Assembly: GCA_021463195.1 (NCBI GenBank)
Contig: JAJTXZ010000028.1
Span: forward strand, 1-52,445
Source: Anaerolineae bacterium
GTDB taxonomy: Bacteria > Chloroflexota > Anaerolineae > UBA4142 > SHND01
Length of the DNA stretch: 52,445 nt
Direction of reading: 5' to 3'
This document shows positions 1 through 9,791 of this stretch, piece after piece (positions within the stretch are counted from its first letter, which is position 1; each line of letters opens with the position of its first letter). A model generated the notes under the pieces. That model was not told the DNA's origin, made no database searches, and worked only from the letters and a program-made list of their open reading frames with translations. The position numbers were made by a program, and so were the translations under genes.

Positions 1-101
1 AGTTGATAACGCCGGTGGCGTTGGAGAACGGATCGCGGTTTGCGATTCGGGAAGGCGGACGCACGGTCGGCGCGGGCGTGATTACCAATGTGATTAGTTA
101 A
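1..101 (+). CDS. tuf: Elongation factor Tu, C-terminal end (partial)
   Basis: Only the last 32 codons are inside the window. They read from base 3 to the TAA at 99-101 and end in the residues [11 protein letters not shown]. The preceding stretch [16 protein letters not shown] is the conserved end of EF-Tu domain III. EF-Tu delivers aminoacyl-tRNA to the ribosome in the cytoplasm. Its position just before rpsJ is the classic str/S10 arrangement, so the ribosomal protein cluster that follows may be read through from the str operon. The gene continues upstream of the window. Confidence 0.93.
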   Translation, partial: LITPVALENGSRFAIREGGRTVGAGVITNVIS

Positions 102-109
102 TCTCAAAG

Positions 110-137
110 CTCTAGTCTCTGGTTATAGAGACTAGAG
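110..137. repeat. Spacer hairpin of the AGAGACTAGAG word family
   Basis: CTCTAGTCTCT (110-120) and AGAGACTAGAG (127-137) form a perfect 11-bp stem with a 6-base loop. Further imperfect copies of the same word follow up to about 152. The same vocabulary returns in the rplW-rplB spacer (2260-2335). There is no T-run, so it is not an obvious terminator. Confidence 0.75.
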
Positions 138-165
138 ACTGGAGACGAGAGATTCAAGATTCGAT

Positions 166-474
166 ATGGCGCGACAAAAAATTCGCATTCGGCTCAAAGG
201 GTACGACCACCGCGTGCTTGACCAATCGGTAAAACAAATTGTAGAGACGGCGGAACGCACCGGCGCGGCGGTGATTGGTCCGGTGCCGCTGCCGACCAAG
301 ATTGAAAAGTTCACTGTCATTCGCGGCGCGTTCATTGACAAAGATTCGCGCGAACAATTCGAGATTCGCACGCACAAGCGGCTCATTGACGTACTGGAAC
401 CGAGCAGCAAAACGATTGATACGCTCATGCGGCTGAATTTGCCCGCGGGCGTGGACATTGAAATTAAATTATAG
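166..474 (+). CDS. rpsJ: 30S ribosomal protein S10
   Basis: 102 residues, the normal length for S10. It starts [20 protein letters not shown] and contains the conserved GPVPLPT and [15 protein letters not shown] segments. S10 sits in the head of the small subunit near the A site and, in other bacteria, also binds NusB during antitermination. It is the first gene of the S10 cluster after tuf. The 64-base tuf-rpsJ spacer is mostly the hairpin at 110-137. Confidence 0.97.
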   Translation: MARQKIRIRLKGYDHRVLDQSVKQIVETAERTGAAVIGPVPLPTKIEKFTVIRGAFIDKDSREQFEIRTHKRLIDVLEPSSKTIDTLMRLNLPAGVDIEIKL

Positions 475-485
475 CTTTGATTTAC

Positions 486-531
486 GATTTTTGATTGGAC
501 GAACTTTTTGAGCGCTCGGAAATCAAAAATC
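486..531. repeat. Spacer hairpin of the GATTTTTGATT word family
   Basis: GATTTTTGATT (486-496) pairs perfectly with AATCAAAAATC (521-531). Related words recur in the rplB-rpsS spacer (3188-3258) and in the gcvT-gcvH spacer (44738-44812). The arms are not followed by a T-run, so a role in termination is not supported. Confidence 0.75.
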
Positions 532-601
532 CAAAAGCATAAACTCAAACGCCTACTGTCGCGCGAAATTATTTTCGACGCGATGAAGGGGAGAAATTGA
601 A

Positions 602-1237
602 ATGGCAGAAGGATTGTTGGGCCGCAAGCGCGGCATGACACAGATTTTTTCGAGCAAAGGGCATGTGATTCCAGTGACCGTGCTCGAAGTCGGGCCGTGC
701 TATGTCACCCATATTCGCACGAACGAAAAAGAAGGTTATACCGCGATTCAAATCGGTTATGACGAAACGCGTCGTTTGAACAAACCCGAACGCGGTCATT
801 TGAAAAATTTGCCATCGCTCAAGCATTTGCGCGAAGTGCGGACGAGCCAAATCGCTAATTTCAAAGTCGGTCAAAAATTGAACGCGGCGCTGTTTGAAAC
901 GGGCGAACGCGTGGATGTGACCGGCATCAGCAAAGGCAAAGGCACCGCCGGCGGCGTCAAACGCTATCATTTCCGCGGCGGTCCCAAAACGCATGGTCAA
1001 TCCGACCGCTTGCGCCGCCCCGGTTCCTCGTCGGCAACGACGACGCCCGGACGTGTTTTAAAAGGCACGCGCCGCGCGGGCCGCATGGGCGCCGAACGCG
1101 TCACCGCGTCGAATCTGGAAGTGATTCAGGTGGATACGGAACGCAATTTAGTGGTGGTTCGAGGCGCCGTGCCGGGAGCCAAGAACGGACTGATTTTTAT
1201 TAAAAAGGCGCGCAAACTGCCCAAGGGAAAAAAGTAG
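602..1237 (+). CDS. rplC: 50S ribosomal protein L3
   Basis: 211 residues, typical for L3. The N-terminus [14 protein letters not shown] and the central loop segment [19 protein letters not shown] are diagnostic. That loop reaches toward the peptidyl transferase centre and contains the glutamine that is methylated in some bacteria. L3 nucleates 50S assembly. A weak purine-rich site (GGGGAG) lies about 10 bases before the ATG. It precedes rplD, as in the standard S10 order. Confidence 0.97.
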   Translation: MAEGLLGRKRGMTQIFSSKGHVIPVTVLEVGPCYVTHIRTNEKEGYTAIQIGYDETRRLNKPERGHLKNLPSLKHLREVRTSQIANFKVGQKLNAALFETGERVDVTGISKGKGTAGGVKRYHFRGGPKTHGQSDRLRRPGSSSATTTPGRVLKGTRRAGRMGAERVTASNLEVIQVDTERNLVVVRGAVPGAKNGLIFIKKARKLPKGKK

Positions 1238-1320
1238 CATATCGCCTATAGCTTGGCGTGAATCGTTCGACCGATTCTGGCGTCATGCGATACGCGGTAC
1301 GCGATACGCGGAGTTTTTCG

Positions 1321-1959
1321 ATGCAAGTTCCATTGTTTAATCAAGCAGGACAAGAAATCAGCCAGATTGAGCTGCGCGACGATATTTTTGGCATCGCGCC
1401 GAATAAACCGGTGATGCATCAAGCGCTCGTGCGCCAAAACGCGAATGCGCGGCAAGGCAATCATCAGACCAAAACGCGCGGCATGGTGCGCGGCGGCGGC
1501 AAAAAACCGTGGAAGCAAAAAGGCACGGGCCGCGCGCGGCAAGGTTCGACGCGCGCGCCGCACTGGAAAGGCGGCGGCGTCGTGTTTGGCCCGCACCCGC
1601 GTTCGTACGAACAAAGGATGCCTAAAAAGATGCGTCATCTTGCGTTAAAATCGGCGCTCGCCGCCAAAGCGCAAGAGAATCAAATCGTCGTGGTGGATGA
1701 AATTAAATTGGATGACGTCAAGACCGCCGCCATGCGCCGTATCTTGAGCAATCTCAAAGCCGAACCCACCGCGTTGCTGCTCTTGCACGAAGCGAATGAA
1801 CCGCTCACGCGCGCGGCGCATAATCTGGAAAATGTCAAAACACTGCGCGCGAGTTATTTGAATGTGCGTGATTTGCTCGGCTATGAAAAAGTGATCATGA
1901 GCCAAGCCGCCTTGAGCGCCGTCGAAACCTTTTTCGACGCCGGAAACGGAGGCAAATAA
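1321..1959 (+). CDS. rplD: 50S ribosomal protein L4
   Basis: 212 residues from the ATG at 1321, beginning [10 protein letters not shown]. An in-frame GTG at 1258 would add 21 residues, but they are encoded by spacer words such as GCGATACGCG and do not resemble L4, so 1321 is preferred; GGAG lies 9 bases before it. The basic extended loop [20 protein letters not shown], which lines the exit tunnel, is intact. In some bacteria L4 represses its own operon; no leader for that is visible inside the window. Confidence 0.95.
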   Translation: MQVPLFNQAGQEISQIELRDDIFGIAPNKPVMHQALVRQNANARQGNHQTKTRGMVRGGGKKPWKQKGTGRARQGSTRAPHWKGGGVVFGPHPRSYEQRMPKKMRHLALKSALAAKAQENQIVVVDEIKLDDVKTAAMRRILSNLKAEPTALLLLHEANEPLTRAAHNLENVKTLRASYLNVRDLLGYEKVIMSQAALSAVETFFDAGNGGK

Positions 1960-1960
1960 G

Positions 1961-2257
1961 ATGCACGTTTACGAAGTATTGCGCCGTCCGCTCACGACGG
2001 AAAAGAGTAATCTCTTGCGCGATTTGTACCGCAAGTACGCCTTTGAAGTGGACCCGCGCGCCAACAAACAACAAATCAAACAAGCTGTTGAAACCGCGTT
2101 TCCCAAAATCACCGTCATTGACGTGCATGTCATGACCATGCCGCGCAAAGCGCGCCGCTCCTTGCGGCGCCGTCAAACGCGCTGGACATCCATGTGGAAA
2201 AAAGCCATCGTCACGATTCCGGCGAATCAGCGCATAGATTTATTTGAAGGGGTCTAG
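1961..2257 (+). CDS. rplW: 50S ribosomal protein L23
   Basis: 98 residues, normal length. It begins MHVYEVLRRPLTTEKSNLL, the L23 signature, followed by the YAFEVDPRANKQQIKQAVE helix region. L23 lies at the tunnel exit and docks trigger factor and SRP. It starts two bases after the rplD stop, so translational coupling is likely. Confidence 0.96.
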   Translation: MHVYEVLRRPLTTEKSNLLRDLYRKYAFEVDPRANKQQIKQAVETAFPKITVIDVHVMTMPRKARRSLRRRQTRWTSMWKKAIVTIPANQRIDLFEGV

Positions 2258-2339
2258 AAATTAGAGACTCGAGGCGGCCGTTCCGAACAGTGCGCGGAAT
2301 TTCCATACTCTAATCTCCAATCTCTAATCGCTAACTAAG

Positions 2340-3173
2340 ATGCCAACTAAAGCATATAAACCTACATCGCCCGGTCGCCGCTGGCAAACTGTTTCGACGT
2401 TTGAAGAAGTGACCAAAGGCAAAGCGCCAGAAAAACGGCTCTTGCGCCACAAAAAGAAATGGGCGGGTCGCAATAATCGCGGCGAATTGAGCGTGCGCCA
2501 TCGCGGCGGCGGCACCAGCCCCAAATATCGCATCATTGATTTTCGACGCGATAAGACGGGCATTCCCGCCAAAGTGGCGGCAATCGAGTACGACCCGAAC
2601 CGCACCGCGCGCATTGCATTATTGCATTACGCGGACGGCGAAAAGCGCTACATCATTGCGCCGCTCGAAGTGCGCGTCGGCGATATGTTAATGTCCGGGC
2701 CCGAGGCCGAAGTGAAATCCGGCAACGCGCTGCCCATTAAAAATATTCCGCTTGGCACGCTCATTCACAATATCGAACTCATCAAAGGCAAAGGCGGCCA
2801 AATCGCGCGCAGCGCCGGCGTTGGCGCGCAGCTGCTCGCCAAAGAAGGCAAATATGCCCAAGTGCGTATGCCGTCCGGCGAAGTGCGCTATATTTCGATG
2901 GAATGCGCTGCCACGATTGGGCAGATTGGCAACATCGAACAAAGCACTATCAAGTTGGGCAAAGCGGGCCGCAGACGCCACATGGGTTGGCGCCCCAGCG
3001 TGCGCGGGATTGCTATGACGCCGCGCGATCATCCGCACGGCGGCGGCGAAGGCAAATCCGGTATCGGGATGCCTGGGCCCAAAACGCCGTGGGGCAAACC
3101 TGCGCTTGGCTATCGTACGCGCAACAACTCGCGCACCGACAAATATATTGTGCGGCGACGCGGAAAGAAGTAA
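2340..3173 (+). CDS. rplB: 50S ribosomal protein L2
   Basis: 277 residues, full length. Signatures are [16 protein letters not shown] near the N-terminus and the C-terminal [14 protein letters not shown], which holds the conserved histidine near the peptidyl transferase centre. L2 bridges the subunits and is needed for peptide bond formation. The 82-base spacer from rplW carries a TTAGAGA/TCTCTAA inverted repeat of the same word family as the hairpin at 110-137. Confidence 0.97.
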   Translation: MPTKAYKPTSPGRRWQTVSTFEEVTKGKAPEKRLLRHKKKWAGRNNRGELSVRHRGGGTSPKYRIIDFRRDKTGIPAKVAAIEYDPNRTARIALLHYADGEKRYIIAPLEVRVGDMLMSGPEAEVKSGNALPIKNIPLGTLIHNIELIKGKGGQIARSAGVGAQLLAKEGKYAQVRMPSGEVRYISMECAATIGQIGNIEQSTIKLGKAGRRRHMGWRPSVRGIAMTPRDHPHGGGEGKSGIGMPGPKTPWGKPALGYRTRNNSRTDKYIVRRRGKK

Positions 3174-3259
3174 ATCAACTGACGATTTTTGATTTATGCT
3201 TTTTGATTAGGGAACGACCCATTTAAATCGTAAACCATAAATCCGAAATCAGAAATCCA

Positions 3260-3541
3260 ATGAGCCGTTCTCTTAAAAAAGGACCTTTTGTCGAACCCAA
3301 GCTGCTCAAACGCATCGAGCAGATGAATCGCAGCGGCGAAAAGCGCGTTGTGAAAACATGGTCGCGCGCGTCGGTCATCTTTCCGCAAATGGTAGGACAC
3401 ACGATTGCTATCCATGACGGGCGCCGCCATGTGCCGATTTATATTACTGAAAATATGGTCGGGCATCGTCTAGGTGAATTTGCGCCGACGCGGCATTTCC
3501 GCGGACATTCGTCCAAAGAAAAAGCGACGGAAGCGAAATAA
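3260..3541 (+). CDS. rpsS: 30S ribosomal protein S19
   Basis: 93 residues, normal length, beginning [16 protein letters not shown]. It contains [20 protein letters not shown] and ends with the [13 protein letters not shown] block typical of S19. S19 forms a complex with S13 in the 30S head and contacts the A-site tRNA region. The upstream spacer (3174-3259) is made of GATTTTTGATTTATG words and their complements. Confidence 0.97.
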   Translation: MSRSLKKGPFVEPKLLKRIEQMNRSGEKRVVKTWSRASVIFPQMVGHTIAIHDGRRHVPIYITENMVGHRLGEFAPTRHFRGHSSKEKATEAK

Positions 3542-3617
3542 GAGGGAGAGATAGAGCGAAGGAGAGATTGTTTTCGCGCAACGAAAATTTCTCTCAATCT
3601 CTCAATCATTTACGAAT

Positions 3618-3968
3618 ATGGCAGAGATTGAAGTCAAGGCGGTAGAAAAATACTTGCGGATGTCGCCCCGCAAAGCGCGCTTGGTGCTGGACATGGTGCG
3701 CGGCAAACAGGTGGATCAGGCAATTAGCATCTTAAAGTTGACCCCCAAGGGCAGCGCCGTACCCATTGCCAAAGCCATCCATTCCGCAGCCGCTAACGCG
3801 GAAAACAATTTCGGCTTTGCGCGCGACGATTTATTTGTCAGCACTGCCGTCGCCGACAAAGCGCCATCGCGCCGTTGGCGCAAACTGGGCGCGCGCTCGC
3901 GCGTCAAACCGATTGAACATCGCTATACCCACATCACCGTGGGCGTTTCCGAAAAGGAGAGCAACTAA
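3618..3968 (+). CDS. rplV: 50S ribosomal protein L22
   Basis: 116 residues. LRMSPRKARLVLDMVRGK is the family signature, and the C-terminal hairpin around RRWRKLGARSRVKPIEHRYTH reaches into the exit tunnel, where macrolide resistance mutations fall in other species. The stop at 3966-3968 abuts the GTG start of rpsC. The spacer before it holds an AGAGATTG/CAATCTCT hairpin (3563-3602). Confidence 0.96.
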   Translation: MAEIEVKAVEKYLRMSPRKARLVLDMVRGKQVDQAISILKLTPKGSAVPIAKAIHSAAANAENNFGFARDDLFVSTAVADKAPSRRWRKLGARSRVKPIEHRYTHITVGVSEKESN

Positions 3969-4664
3969 GTGGGTCGCAAAGTTCATCCCTATGGTTTTCG
4001 CCTCGGCGTCATCAAAGACAGCCGTTCGCGCTGGTATGCTGCCGAAAAGAAAACGTATCAACAGCTCTTGATCGAAGACCGCGCGATTCGCAAACTAGTG
4101 CTTGACAAAGTAGCGAACGCGGGCATCGCCGATGTTGAAATCGAACGCTATCCCGGCAACGTCACGGTCAATGTGTGGACTGCCAAGCCCGGCCTCGTCA
4201 TCGGCCGCAAAGGCATCACGGTCAACGATCTACGCAAAAAATTGGACGAGTTGACCAAAAAGAAAACCAAGCTCGAAGTCTTGGAAGTGCCCAAGCCCGA
4301 AATCAACGCGACGTTGATTGGCGACAGCATCGCGCAGCAAGTTGAAAAACGCATCTCGCACAAACGCGCGATGAAACAATCTGTGCAGCGCGCTATGCGC
4401 GCCGGCGCCAAAGGCATCAAAGTCGAAATGGCGGGACGGCTGGCGGGTTCAGAAATGAAACGCCGCGAAACTGTCAAAGATGGTCGCGTGCCGCTCGGCA
4501 CCTTGCGCGCCGATATTGATTTCGCGCGCACCGAAGCCAAGACGACATATGGCAAAATTGGAATCAAAGTGTGGGTCTATCACGGCGAAATCTTGCCCGA
4601 AGACCGCCAACGCAAATTAGAAGAGCGCATTGCGCGAGTTGTCGAATCAAGCGCGACGAATTAG
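3969..4664 (+). CDS. rpsC: 30S ribosomal protein S3
   Basis: 231 residues with a GTG start directly after the rplV TAA. It begins MGRKVHPYGFRLGVIKD and has the KH domain motif GLVIGRKGITVNDLRKKL and the C-terminal GKIGIKVWVYHGE. S3 lines the mRNA entry channel and has helicase activity with S4 and S5. The abutting stop and start imply coupled translation. Confidence 0.96.
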   Translation: MGRKVHPYGFRLGVIKDSRSRWYAAEKKTYQQLLIEDRAIRKLVLDKVANAGIADVEIERYPGNVTVNVWTAKPGLVIGRKGITVNDLRKKLDELTKKKTKLEVLEVPKPEINATLIGDSIAQQVEKRISHKRAMKQSVQRAMRAGAKGIKVEMAGRLAGSEMKRRETVKDGRVPLGTLRADIDFARTEAKTTYGKIGIKVWVYHGEILPEDRQRKLEERIARVVESSATN

Positions 4665-4751
4665 CATGTCGCGTATCGCCTCTTGCTTATCGCCACAGGA
4701 TTAGCCGCGATATGCGACGCGCGATACGCGATGCGCGACAAGCAATTAATT

Positions 4752-5171
4752 ATGTTGATGCCAAAACGCACCAAATTTAGAAAGCAGCATCGCGGCCGCA
4801 TGAAGGGTAAAGAATTGCGCGGCGTCCAAGTCTCGTTCGGCGAGTTCGGGCTGCAAGCATTGGAACCCGCATGGATTACCAGTCGGCAACTCGAAGCTGC
4901 GCGCCGCGCGATTGTCCGCTTTGTGAAACGCGGCGGCAAAATTTGGATTCGCGTCTTTCCAGACCATGTGGTGACAATCAAAGGCGCCGAAACTCGGATG
5001 GGCGGCGGCAAAGGCGCGCCCGACCATTGGGTCGCGGTCGTCAAGCCCGGACGCGTATTGATTGAAATCGGCGGAATCAAAGAGGACGTGGCGGAAGAAG
5101 CCATGCGCCTCGCGGCGCACAAATTTCCCATCAAGACGCAATTTGTCCGCAAGCCAGAGGTGGGACAATGA
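4752..5171 (+). CDS. rplP: 50S ribosomal protein L16
   Basis: 139 residues from the ATG at 4752, beginning [19 protein letters not shown]. The frame is open back to 4683, but those 23 codons come from spacer words (GCGATACGCG type) and do not match L16. The family motif [18 protein letters not shown] is present. L16 organises the A-site finger and tRNA accommodation. It overlaps rpmC by ATGA at 5168-5171. Confidence 0.96.
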   Translation: MLMPKRTKFRKQHRGRMKGKELRGVQVSFGEFGLQALEPAWITSRQLEAARRAIVRFVKRGGKIWIRVFPDHVVTIKGAETRMGGGKGAPDHWVAVVKPGRVLIEIGGIKEDVAEEAMRLAAHKFPIKTQFVRKPEVGQ

Positions 5172-5392
5172 AAACGAATATTGGCGAATTGCGCCGGCTG
5201 AACGACGCCGAATTGGATAAACAACTCGACGATTTGTATCAAGAACAGTTTAACCTGCGCTTTCAGAATGCCTCGGGGCAGGTCAAGGACATGAACCGTT
5301 TCAAGCAAGTGCGCCGCCAAATCGCGCGGATTAAAACATTGCAACGCGAACGGCAGCTCGGCGGAATCGTGGTCAAGAAGGGAGCGACATAA
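5168..5392 (+). CDS. rpmC: 50S ribosomal protein L29
   Basis: 74 residues, near the usual 60-70. It begins [20 protein letters not shown] and holds the L29 motif LRFQNASGQ and a basic second helix. L29 sits beside L23 at the tunnel exit. It overlaps rplP by 4 bases (ATGA) and rpsQ by one base (TAATG), so rplP-rpmC-rpsQ are likely translationally coupled. Confidence 0.95.
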   Translation: MKTNIGELRRLNDAELDKQLDDLYQEQFNLRFQNASGQVKDMNRFKQVRRQIARIKTLQRERQLGGIVVKKGAT

Positions 5393-5880
5393 TGAGCGAA
5401 CGTCAATACAAAGGCAAAGTGATGGTCGGCAAAGTCGTTTCCGACAAAATGCAAAAAACGGTTGTGGTTGTGGTCGAGACGCGGCGCCGCCATCCGTTGT
5501 ATGGCAAGATTATCACGGTGCGCCGCCGTTTCAAAGCGCATAATGAAACGCCGCATGCCAAAGCAGGCGATTTGGTCAAAATTGTCGAAGCCCGCCCGCT
5601 CTCGCGCACCAAACATTGGCGCGTCGCTGAAATCGTGCGCGCCGGTGAAGTGGTCGAGATGATTCGCGAAAAGGAACTCGAATCCTTGCTCGAAAAGGAA
5701 CGCGTCGAAAAGCAAACGCGCAAAGATGAAGAGCGCAAACGCGCGGCGGAACGGCTCGCGGCGCTGGGCGGCTTTGAATCGGTGGACGAGATGTCCGGCG
5801 ACCAAGCGCAAGCCAGCGAATTCGAGCAAGAATATGCCGACGGGGATGCTTTGGCGGAGACCGAAGGAGACGAGGAATGA
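5392..5880 (+). CDS. rpsQ: 30S ribosomal protein S17 with long charged C-terminal tail
   Basis: 162 residues, against about 85 for typical S17. Residues 1-90 are a normal OB-fold S17 ([30 protein letters not shown]-like [19 protein letters not shown]). Residues 91-162 are a highly charged extension: first a predicted helix rich in E, K and R ([20 protein letters not shown]), then an acidic end finishing [12 protein letters not shown]. The reading frame is continuous and the next gene overlaps its stop by ATGA, so the tail is not a frameshift artefact. The role of the tail is unknown. Confidence 0.93.
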   Translation: MSERQYKGKVMVGKVVSDKMQKTVVVVVETRRRHPLYGKIITVRRRFKAHNETPHAKAGDLVKIVEARPLSRTKHWRVAEIVRAGEVVEMIREKELESLLEKERVEKQTRKDEERKRAAERLAALGGFESVDEMSGDQAQASEFEQEYADGDALAETEGDEE

Positions 5881-6248
5881 TTCAGGAAACTACGCGCCTC
5901 AAGGTCGCCGATAACACAGGCGCGCGCGTAATCATGTGCATTCGCGTCATCGGCGGTTCCGGGCGTCGCTATGCCGCCGTCGGCGACATTATTATCGCTT
6001 CAGTCAAAGCGGCGGCGCCAAACGCGTCCATTAAAAAAGGCGAAGTTGTGCGCGCGGTGGTTGTGCGCACCGCCAAAGAGTACAGTCGCAGCGACGGATC
6101 GTCCATTAAATTTGACGAGAACGCGGCGGTGATTTTGGAAAAGGAAACAACAAACCCGCGCGGCACGCGCATTTTTGGCCCGGTCGGGCGCGAATTGCGT
6201 GAAAAAGGTTTCATGAAAATCGTGTCGCTGTCGCCGGAAGTATTATAA
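5877..6248 (+). CDS. rplN: 50S ribosomal protein L14
   Basis: 123 residues, normal length, starting [21 protein letters not shown], the L14 signature. [23 protein letters not shown] closes the protein. L14 contacts L19 and binds the silencing factor RsfS in other bacteria. Its start overlaps the rpsQ stop by four bases. Confidence 0.97.
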   Translation: MIQETTRLKVADNTGARVIMCIRVIGGSGRRYAAVGDIIIASVKAAAPNASIKKGEVVRAVVVRTAKEYSRSDGSSIKFDENAAVILEKETTNPRGTRIFGPVGRELREKGFMKIVSLSPEVL

Positions 6249-6323
6249 AACGACGGCGGGTGACGGACAGCAGCCAATATTTTTTGCGGTCGGCAGTCCG
6301 TTGACAGCGGTCGAGCAGTTACC

Positions 6324-6647
6324 ATGAACAAGATTCGTAAAGGCGATACCGTCCAAATCTTGAGCGGCGAAGATAAAGGCAAGACAGGCGCGGTGCAATA
6401 CGTTTATCCAAAACAAGAGCGCGTCATTGTGCAGGGCGTCAATATGCAGAAAAAAGCTCAGCGTCGCACCGGGATGCAAGTTCGCACCCAGACTGGCATT
6501 ATCGAACGCGAAGGTCCGATGCACTGGTCCAAAGTGGCGGTGGTGTGTCCACATTGCGGCAAGCCGACGCGCGTTGGGTTTGAAGCTGGCGAAAAGGATA
6601 GTAAATACCGCGTCTGTCGCAAATGCGGCAGCGCGATTGATAAATAA
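6324..6647 (+). CDS. rplX: 50S ribosomal protein L24, zinc-ribbon type
   Basis: 107 residues. The KOW motif lies in [22 protein letters not shown] and the central [11 protein letters not shown] is typical. The C-terminus carries two CxxC pairs (CPHC and CRKC), a zinc-ribbon form found in several phyla. L24 initiates 50S assembly and lies near the tunnel exit. The 75-base upstream spacer is built of GCGGTCGGCAGTCCG-like words. Confidence 0.95.
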   Translation: MNKIRKGDTVQILSGEDKGKTGAVQYVYPKQERVIVQGVNMQKKAQRRTGMQVRTQTGIIEREGPMHWSKVAVVCPHCGKPTRVGFEAGEKDSKYRVCRKCGSAIDK

Positions 6648-6738
6648 TAAGTTAAAAGTTAAAAGCTAAAAACGCAAACAAGCGAAATTTTTTCACTTTG
6701 CGCTTGACCCTTTTCCCTTTTGACTTTTTTTCCTCAAC

Positions 6739-7422
6739 ATGGCTGACGAAAAGAAAGCAAAGCAAGCTGCGGGCAAAGATACCGCAAAAAAGAGCGCTGC
6801 CACTCAAGACGCGGCGGCTTCCAAAACCGAAGGCAAAGCCAAAGGCGCCGCCAAAGCGAGCGCGCCGGCGCAGCGTGTCCCGCCGCGCTTGCGCGAACGC
6901 TATCGCCAAGAAATCGCGCCGACCTTGATGAAAGAATTCAGCTATGCGAACGCGATGGAATTGCCCCAAGTCAAAAAAGTGGTGGTCAACATTGGACTCG
7001 GCGAAGCGTTGAGCAATGCCAAAGCGTTGGACGCGGCGGTCAAAGATTTGACCACCATCACGGGCCAAAAGCCGCTGGTGCGTAAAGCCAAAAAATCTAT
7101 CGCCACCTTTAAATTGCGCGAAGGCAACGCCATTGGCGTCAAGGTCACGCTGCGCGGCGAACGCATGTATTGGTTCTTGGACCGTTTGATGAATACCGCC
7201 CTCCCACGCGTGCGCGATTTTCGCGGCGTGCCGCGCGATGCTTTTGACGGGCGCGGCAATTATACGTTGGGTTTGCGCGAGCAGTTGATTTTTCCGGAAA
7301 TTGATTACGACGCGATTGACAAATTGCGCGGGATGGAAATCACGATTGTGACGAGCGCCAAGAATGACGAAGAGGCGCGTCGCCTGTTGCAGTTGATGGG
7401 CATGCCGTTTCGGCAAAAATGA
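6739..7422 (+). CDS. rplE: 50S ribosomal protein L5 with basic N-terminal extension
   Basis: 227 residues, against about 180 for typical L5. Residues 1-47 are a low-complexity K/A/S/T-rich extension. The L5 core begins near [17 protein letters not shown] and includes [29 protein letters not shown] and the 5S rRNA-binding region [20 protein letters not shown]5 binds 5S rRNA and contacts S13. The ATG at 6739 is preferred because no other start lies between it and the core, but a shorter product cannot be excluded. Confidence 0.92.
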   Translation: MADEKKAKQAAGKDTAKKSAATQDAAASKTEGKAKGAAKASAPAQRVPPRLRERYRQEIAPTLMKEFSYANAMELPQVKKVVVNIGLGEALSNAKALDAAVKDLTTITGQKPLVRKAKKSIATFKLREGNAIGVKVTLRGERMYWFLDRLMNTALPRVRDFRGVPRDAFDGRGNYTLGLREQLIFPEIDYDAIDKLRGMEITIVTSAKNDEEARRLLQLMGMPFRQK

Positions 7423-7562
7423 TTGCAAGCGTCATTGTGGGCGTTCCGGCTAAATCAATGCGCGGACTCGGCGCGGACTTGCTGTGACAACGCTCTTCAC
7501 AAATCCTCACGTTGGTCGTTTGATGGATTGTGACCGCGCAATGACTCTGTGGAGAATAAATA

Positions 7563-7745
7563 GTGGCAAAAAAATCCATGATTAATCGCGAGCTGCGCCG
7601 GAAATACCCAACGCGGGTGCGCAATCGCTGCAAGTTGTGCGGACGCCCGCGCGGATATATCCGCCGCTTTCAGCTCTGCCGCATTTGCTTTCGCAAGGAA
7701 GCGCTCGAAGGGCGGCTGCCCGGTGTGACTAAATCATCTTGGTAA
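7563..7745 (+). CDS. rpsN: 30S ribosomal protein S14, type Z
   Basis: 60 residues with a GTG start. It is the short zinc-binding form: CKLC and CRIC pairs flank the [11 protein letters not shown] segment, and the end is LPGVTKSSW as in other type Z S14 proteins. It assembles late into the 30S head near S3 and S10. The 140-base spacers on either side (7423-7562 and 7746-7888) hold no gene that I can see. Confidence 0.96.
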   Translation: MAKKSMINRELRRKYPTRVRNRCKLCGRPRGYIRRFQLCRICFRKEALEGRLPGVTKSSW

Positions 7746-7888
7746 GTTGTGTGTGCCGATATTGACACGGATATTTTGAGCGACGTAATGCCATGCGCGA
7801 GACCGTCGAGACGCGCGATGAATTTCCATCGCCTGTATCATAGTTTTGCTCAGGTACGGCTAATGCGTAGCTCCCAGGAGTTCGACCG

Positions 7889-8284
7889 ATGACGAATGAT
7901 CCGATTGCTGATATGTTAGTGCGCTTGCATAACGCGGCGATGGTGCGCCATCCGATGGCGCTGATGCCTGTGTCCAAAATGCGCGTAGCAATCGCAAAAA
8001 TATTAAAGGACGAAGGTTTTGTGGAAAAAATCGAAGTGACGCGCGAACGCCCGCACCCGATGCTCAAAGTGTGGTTGAAATATGATACCGCCAAACAGCC
8101 GGTGCTATCGGGAACGCGTCGCGTTTCGAAACCCGGACGCCGCATTTACGCCACCAAGCGCGACATTCCCTGGGTACGTAACGGTTTGGGCGTTGCCATT
8201 GTGTCAACTACCAAAGGCGTCATGTCTGGCGCGCGCGCGAAAAAAGAGGGCTTGGGCGGCGAGATTTTGTGTGAGGTGTGGTAA
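7889..8284 (+). CDS. rpsH: 30S ribosomal protein S8
   Basis: 131 residues, normal length. It begins MTNDPIADMLVRLHNA and has the C-terminal family motif STTKGVMSGARAKKEGLGGEILCEVW. S8 is a primary 16S rRNA binder and the autogenous repressor of the spc operon in E. coli. The tract AGGAG lies about 10 bases before the ATG. Confidence 0.97.
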   Translation: MTNDPIADMLVRLHNAAMVRHPMALMPVSKMRVAIAKILKDEGFVEKIEVTRERPHPMLKVWLKYDTAKQPVLSGTRRVSKPGRRIYATKRDIPWVRNGLGVAIVSTTKGVMSGARAKKEGLGGEILCEVW

Positions 8285-8286
8285 TT

Positions 8287-8835
8287 ATGTCACGGATTGG
8301 CAAGATGCCCGTGGCGTTGCCCAAGGGCGTAAACATTAGTATTGATGGCTCGACAGTCAAGGTCAAAGGTCCAAAAGGCGAATTGTCTCGGACCTTTCAT
8401 CAGGACATGGCCCTCAAGCAGGAAAATGGCATAGTTAGCGTGCAGGCGCCAGAAGACCCGGCATACAATGCGATGCACGGTCTGACGCGCGCGCTGCTCA
8501 ATAACATGGTCAAGGGCGTTTCGGACGGTTTTATCAAAACCCTCGAAATCGAAGGGGTCGGTTATCGCGGCGAGCTGCAGGGCAAAAATTTGGTGCTGGC
8601 GCTCGGCTTTTCGCATCCGGTGCCGGTTGAACCGCCGGACGGAATCACCTTTACGGTGGATAAATCGCAACGGATTATCACCATCGAAGGCCCCGATAAA
8701 CAAATGGTTGGCCAAGTAGCGGCGAATATTCGTTCGCTGCGCCCGCCCGAACCCTACAAAGGCAAAGGAATTCATTATCAGGGCGAAAAAGTGCGCCGCA
8801 AAGCTGGCAAAGCCGGCAAGGCGGGAGGCAAGTAA
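8287..8835 (+). CDS. rplF: 50S ribosomal protein L6
   Basis: 182 residues from ATG 8287 ([17 protein letters not shown]). A GTG three codons upstream overlaps rpsH and is less likely. Two L6 repeats are present, ending in the conserved [21 protein letters not shown]6 lies at the base of the L7/L12 stalk near the sarcin-ricin loop. Its stop overlaps the rplR start by one base. Confidence 0.96.
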   Translation: MSRIGKMPVALPKGVNISIDGSTVKVKGPKGELSRTFHQDMALKQENGIVSVQAPEDPAYNAMHGLTRALLNNMVKGVSDGFIKTLEIEGVGYRGELQGKNLVLALGFSHPVPVEPPDGITFTVDKSQRIITIEGPDKQMVGQVAANIRSLRPPEPYKGKGIHYQGEKVRRKAGKAGKAGGK

Positions 8836-9215
8836 TGGCAACTGCTACCAAGAATAAAGCCGCGCTGTTGCGCGAACGGCGGCACTGGCGCGCGCGCGCG
8901 CGTCACAATTTAAAAGGGACCGGCGAGCGGCCGCGTCTGAATGTATTTCGCAGCTCTAAACATATTTTTGCCCAAGTAATTGACGACAGCAAAGGGCATA
9001 CGCTCGCGGCGGCTTCGACGTTGGACGCCAGTATTCGCGCTCAAGCTAAAGAACTGAACAAAGTTGAAGAAGCCAAGCGTGTAGGCAAATTGGTTGCTGA
9101 ACGCGCCCAGCAAGTCGGTGTTAAAAAGGTTGTTTTCGATCGCGGCGGATTTCGTTATCATGGACGCGTCAAAGCGCTCGCCGACGCGTCACGCGAAGCA
9201 GGATTGGAGTTTTAA
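8835..9215 (+). CDS. rplR: 50S ribosomal protein L18
   Basis: 126 residues, normal length. The motifs [20 protein letters not shown] and [18 protein letters not shown] are characteristic. L18 binds 5S rRNA with L5 and L25. It starts on the last base of the rplF stop codon, so the two are probably translated in a coupled way. Confidence 0.96.
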   Translation: MATATKNKAALLRERRHWRARARHNLKGTGERPRLNVFRSSKHIFAQVIDDSKGHTLAAASTLDASIRAQAKELNKVEEAKRVGKLVAERAQQVGVKKVVFDRGGFRYHGRVKALADASREAGLEF

Positions 9216-9218
9216 ACT

Positions 9219-9791
9219 ATGGCAGACGAACGAGAAAAGCGCCCGCGCGGCCGGCGTCAGGATGATCGCGACCGCGAACCGGAATCAACCTTTGATGAAC
9301 GCGTCGTGGACATTGGGCGCACCGCCAAAGTGGTCAAGGGCGGTCGCCATTTTGGATTCCGCGCGGTAGTCGTCGTCGGCGACAATAAAGGCACGGTCGG
9401 CGTCGGCGTCGGCAAAGCGCGCGAAGTTCCGGATGCTGTCCGCAAAGGCACGGAAAAAGCGCGCAAAGCCATGAAACCAGTGTCGCTCGCGGAGAATACG
9501 ATTCCGCATCCTGTCACCGCGAAATTTGGCGCGTCGCAAGTGATGCTCAAACCGGCGACTCCCGGCACCGGCGTGATCGCGGGCGGCGGCGTGCGCGCGG
9601 TTTTGGAATGCGCGGGCGTGCGCGACGTATTGACCAAATCACTGGGCAGCTCGAATAAATTGAATGTGGTGCGCGCGACGCTTTTGGCGCTAGGCGAAAT
9701 GAAAAACGTCGAAGCCGAGTCGAAAAAGCGCGGCAAAACGGCAGGCGAATTGCTGCCGCCGTGGAGAAAGAACAATGGCAGCGCAAATTAA
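9219..9791 (+). CDS. rpsE: 30S ribosomal protein S5
   Basis: 190 residues. The N-terminal [20 protein letters not shown] loop, where spectinomycin resistance maps in other species, and the [21 protein letters not shown] motif are clear. The first 20 residues ([16 protein letters not shown]) are a charged extension. S5 acts in decoding fidelity and mRNA unwinding. It overlaps rpmD by 17 bases. Confidence 0.96.
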   Translation: MADEREKRPRGRRQDDRDREPESTFDERVVDIGRTAKVVKGGRHFGFRAVVVVGDNKGTVGVGVGKAREVPDAVRKGTEKARKAMKPVSLAENTIPHPVTAKFGASQVMLKPATPGTGVIAGGGVRAVLECAGVRDVLTKSLGSSNKLNVVRATLLALGEMKNVEAESKKRGKTAGELLPPWRKNNGSAN

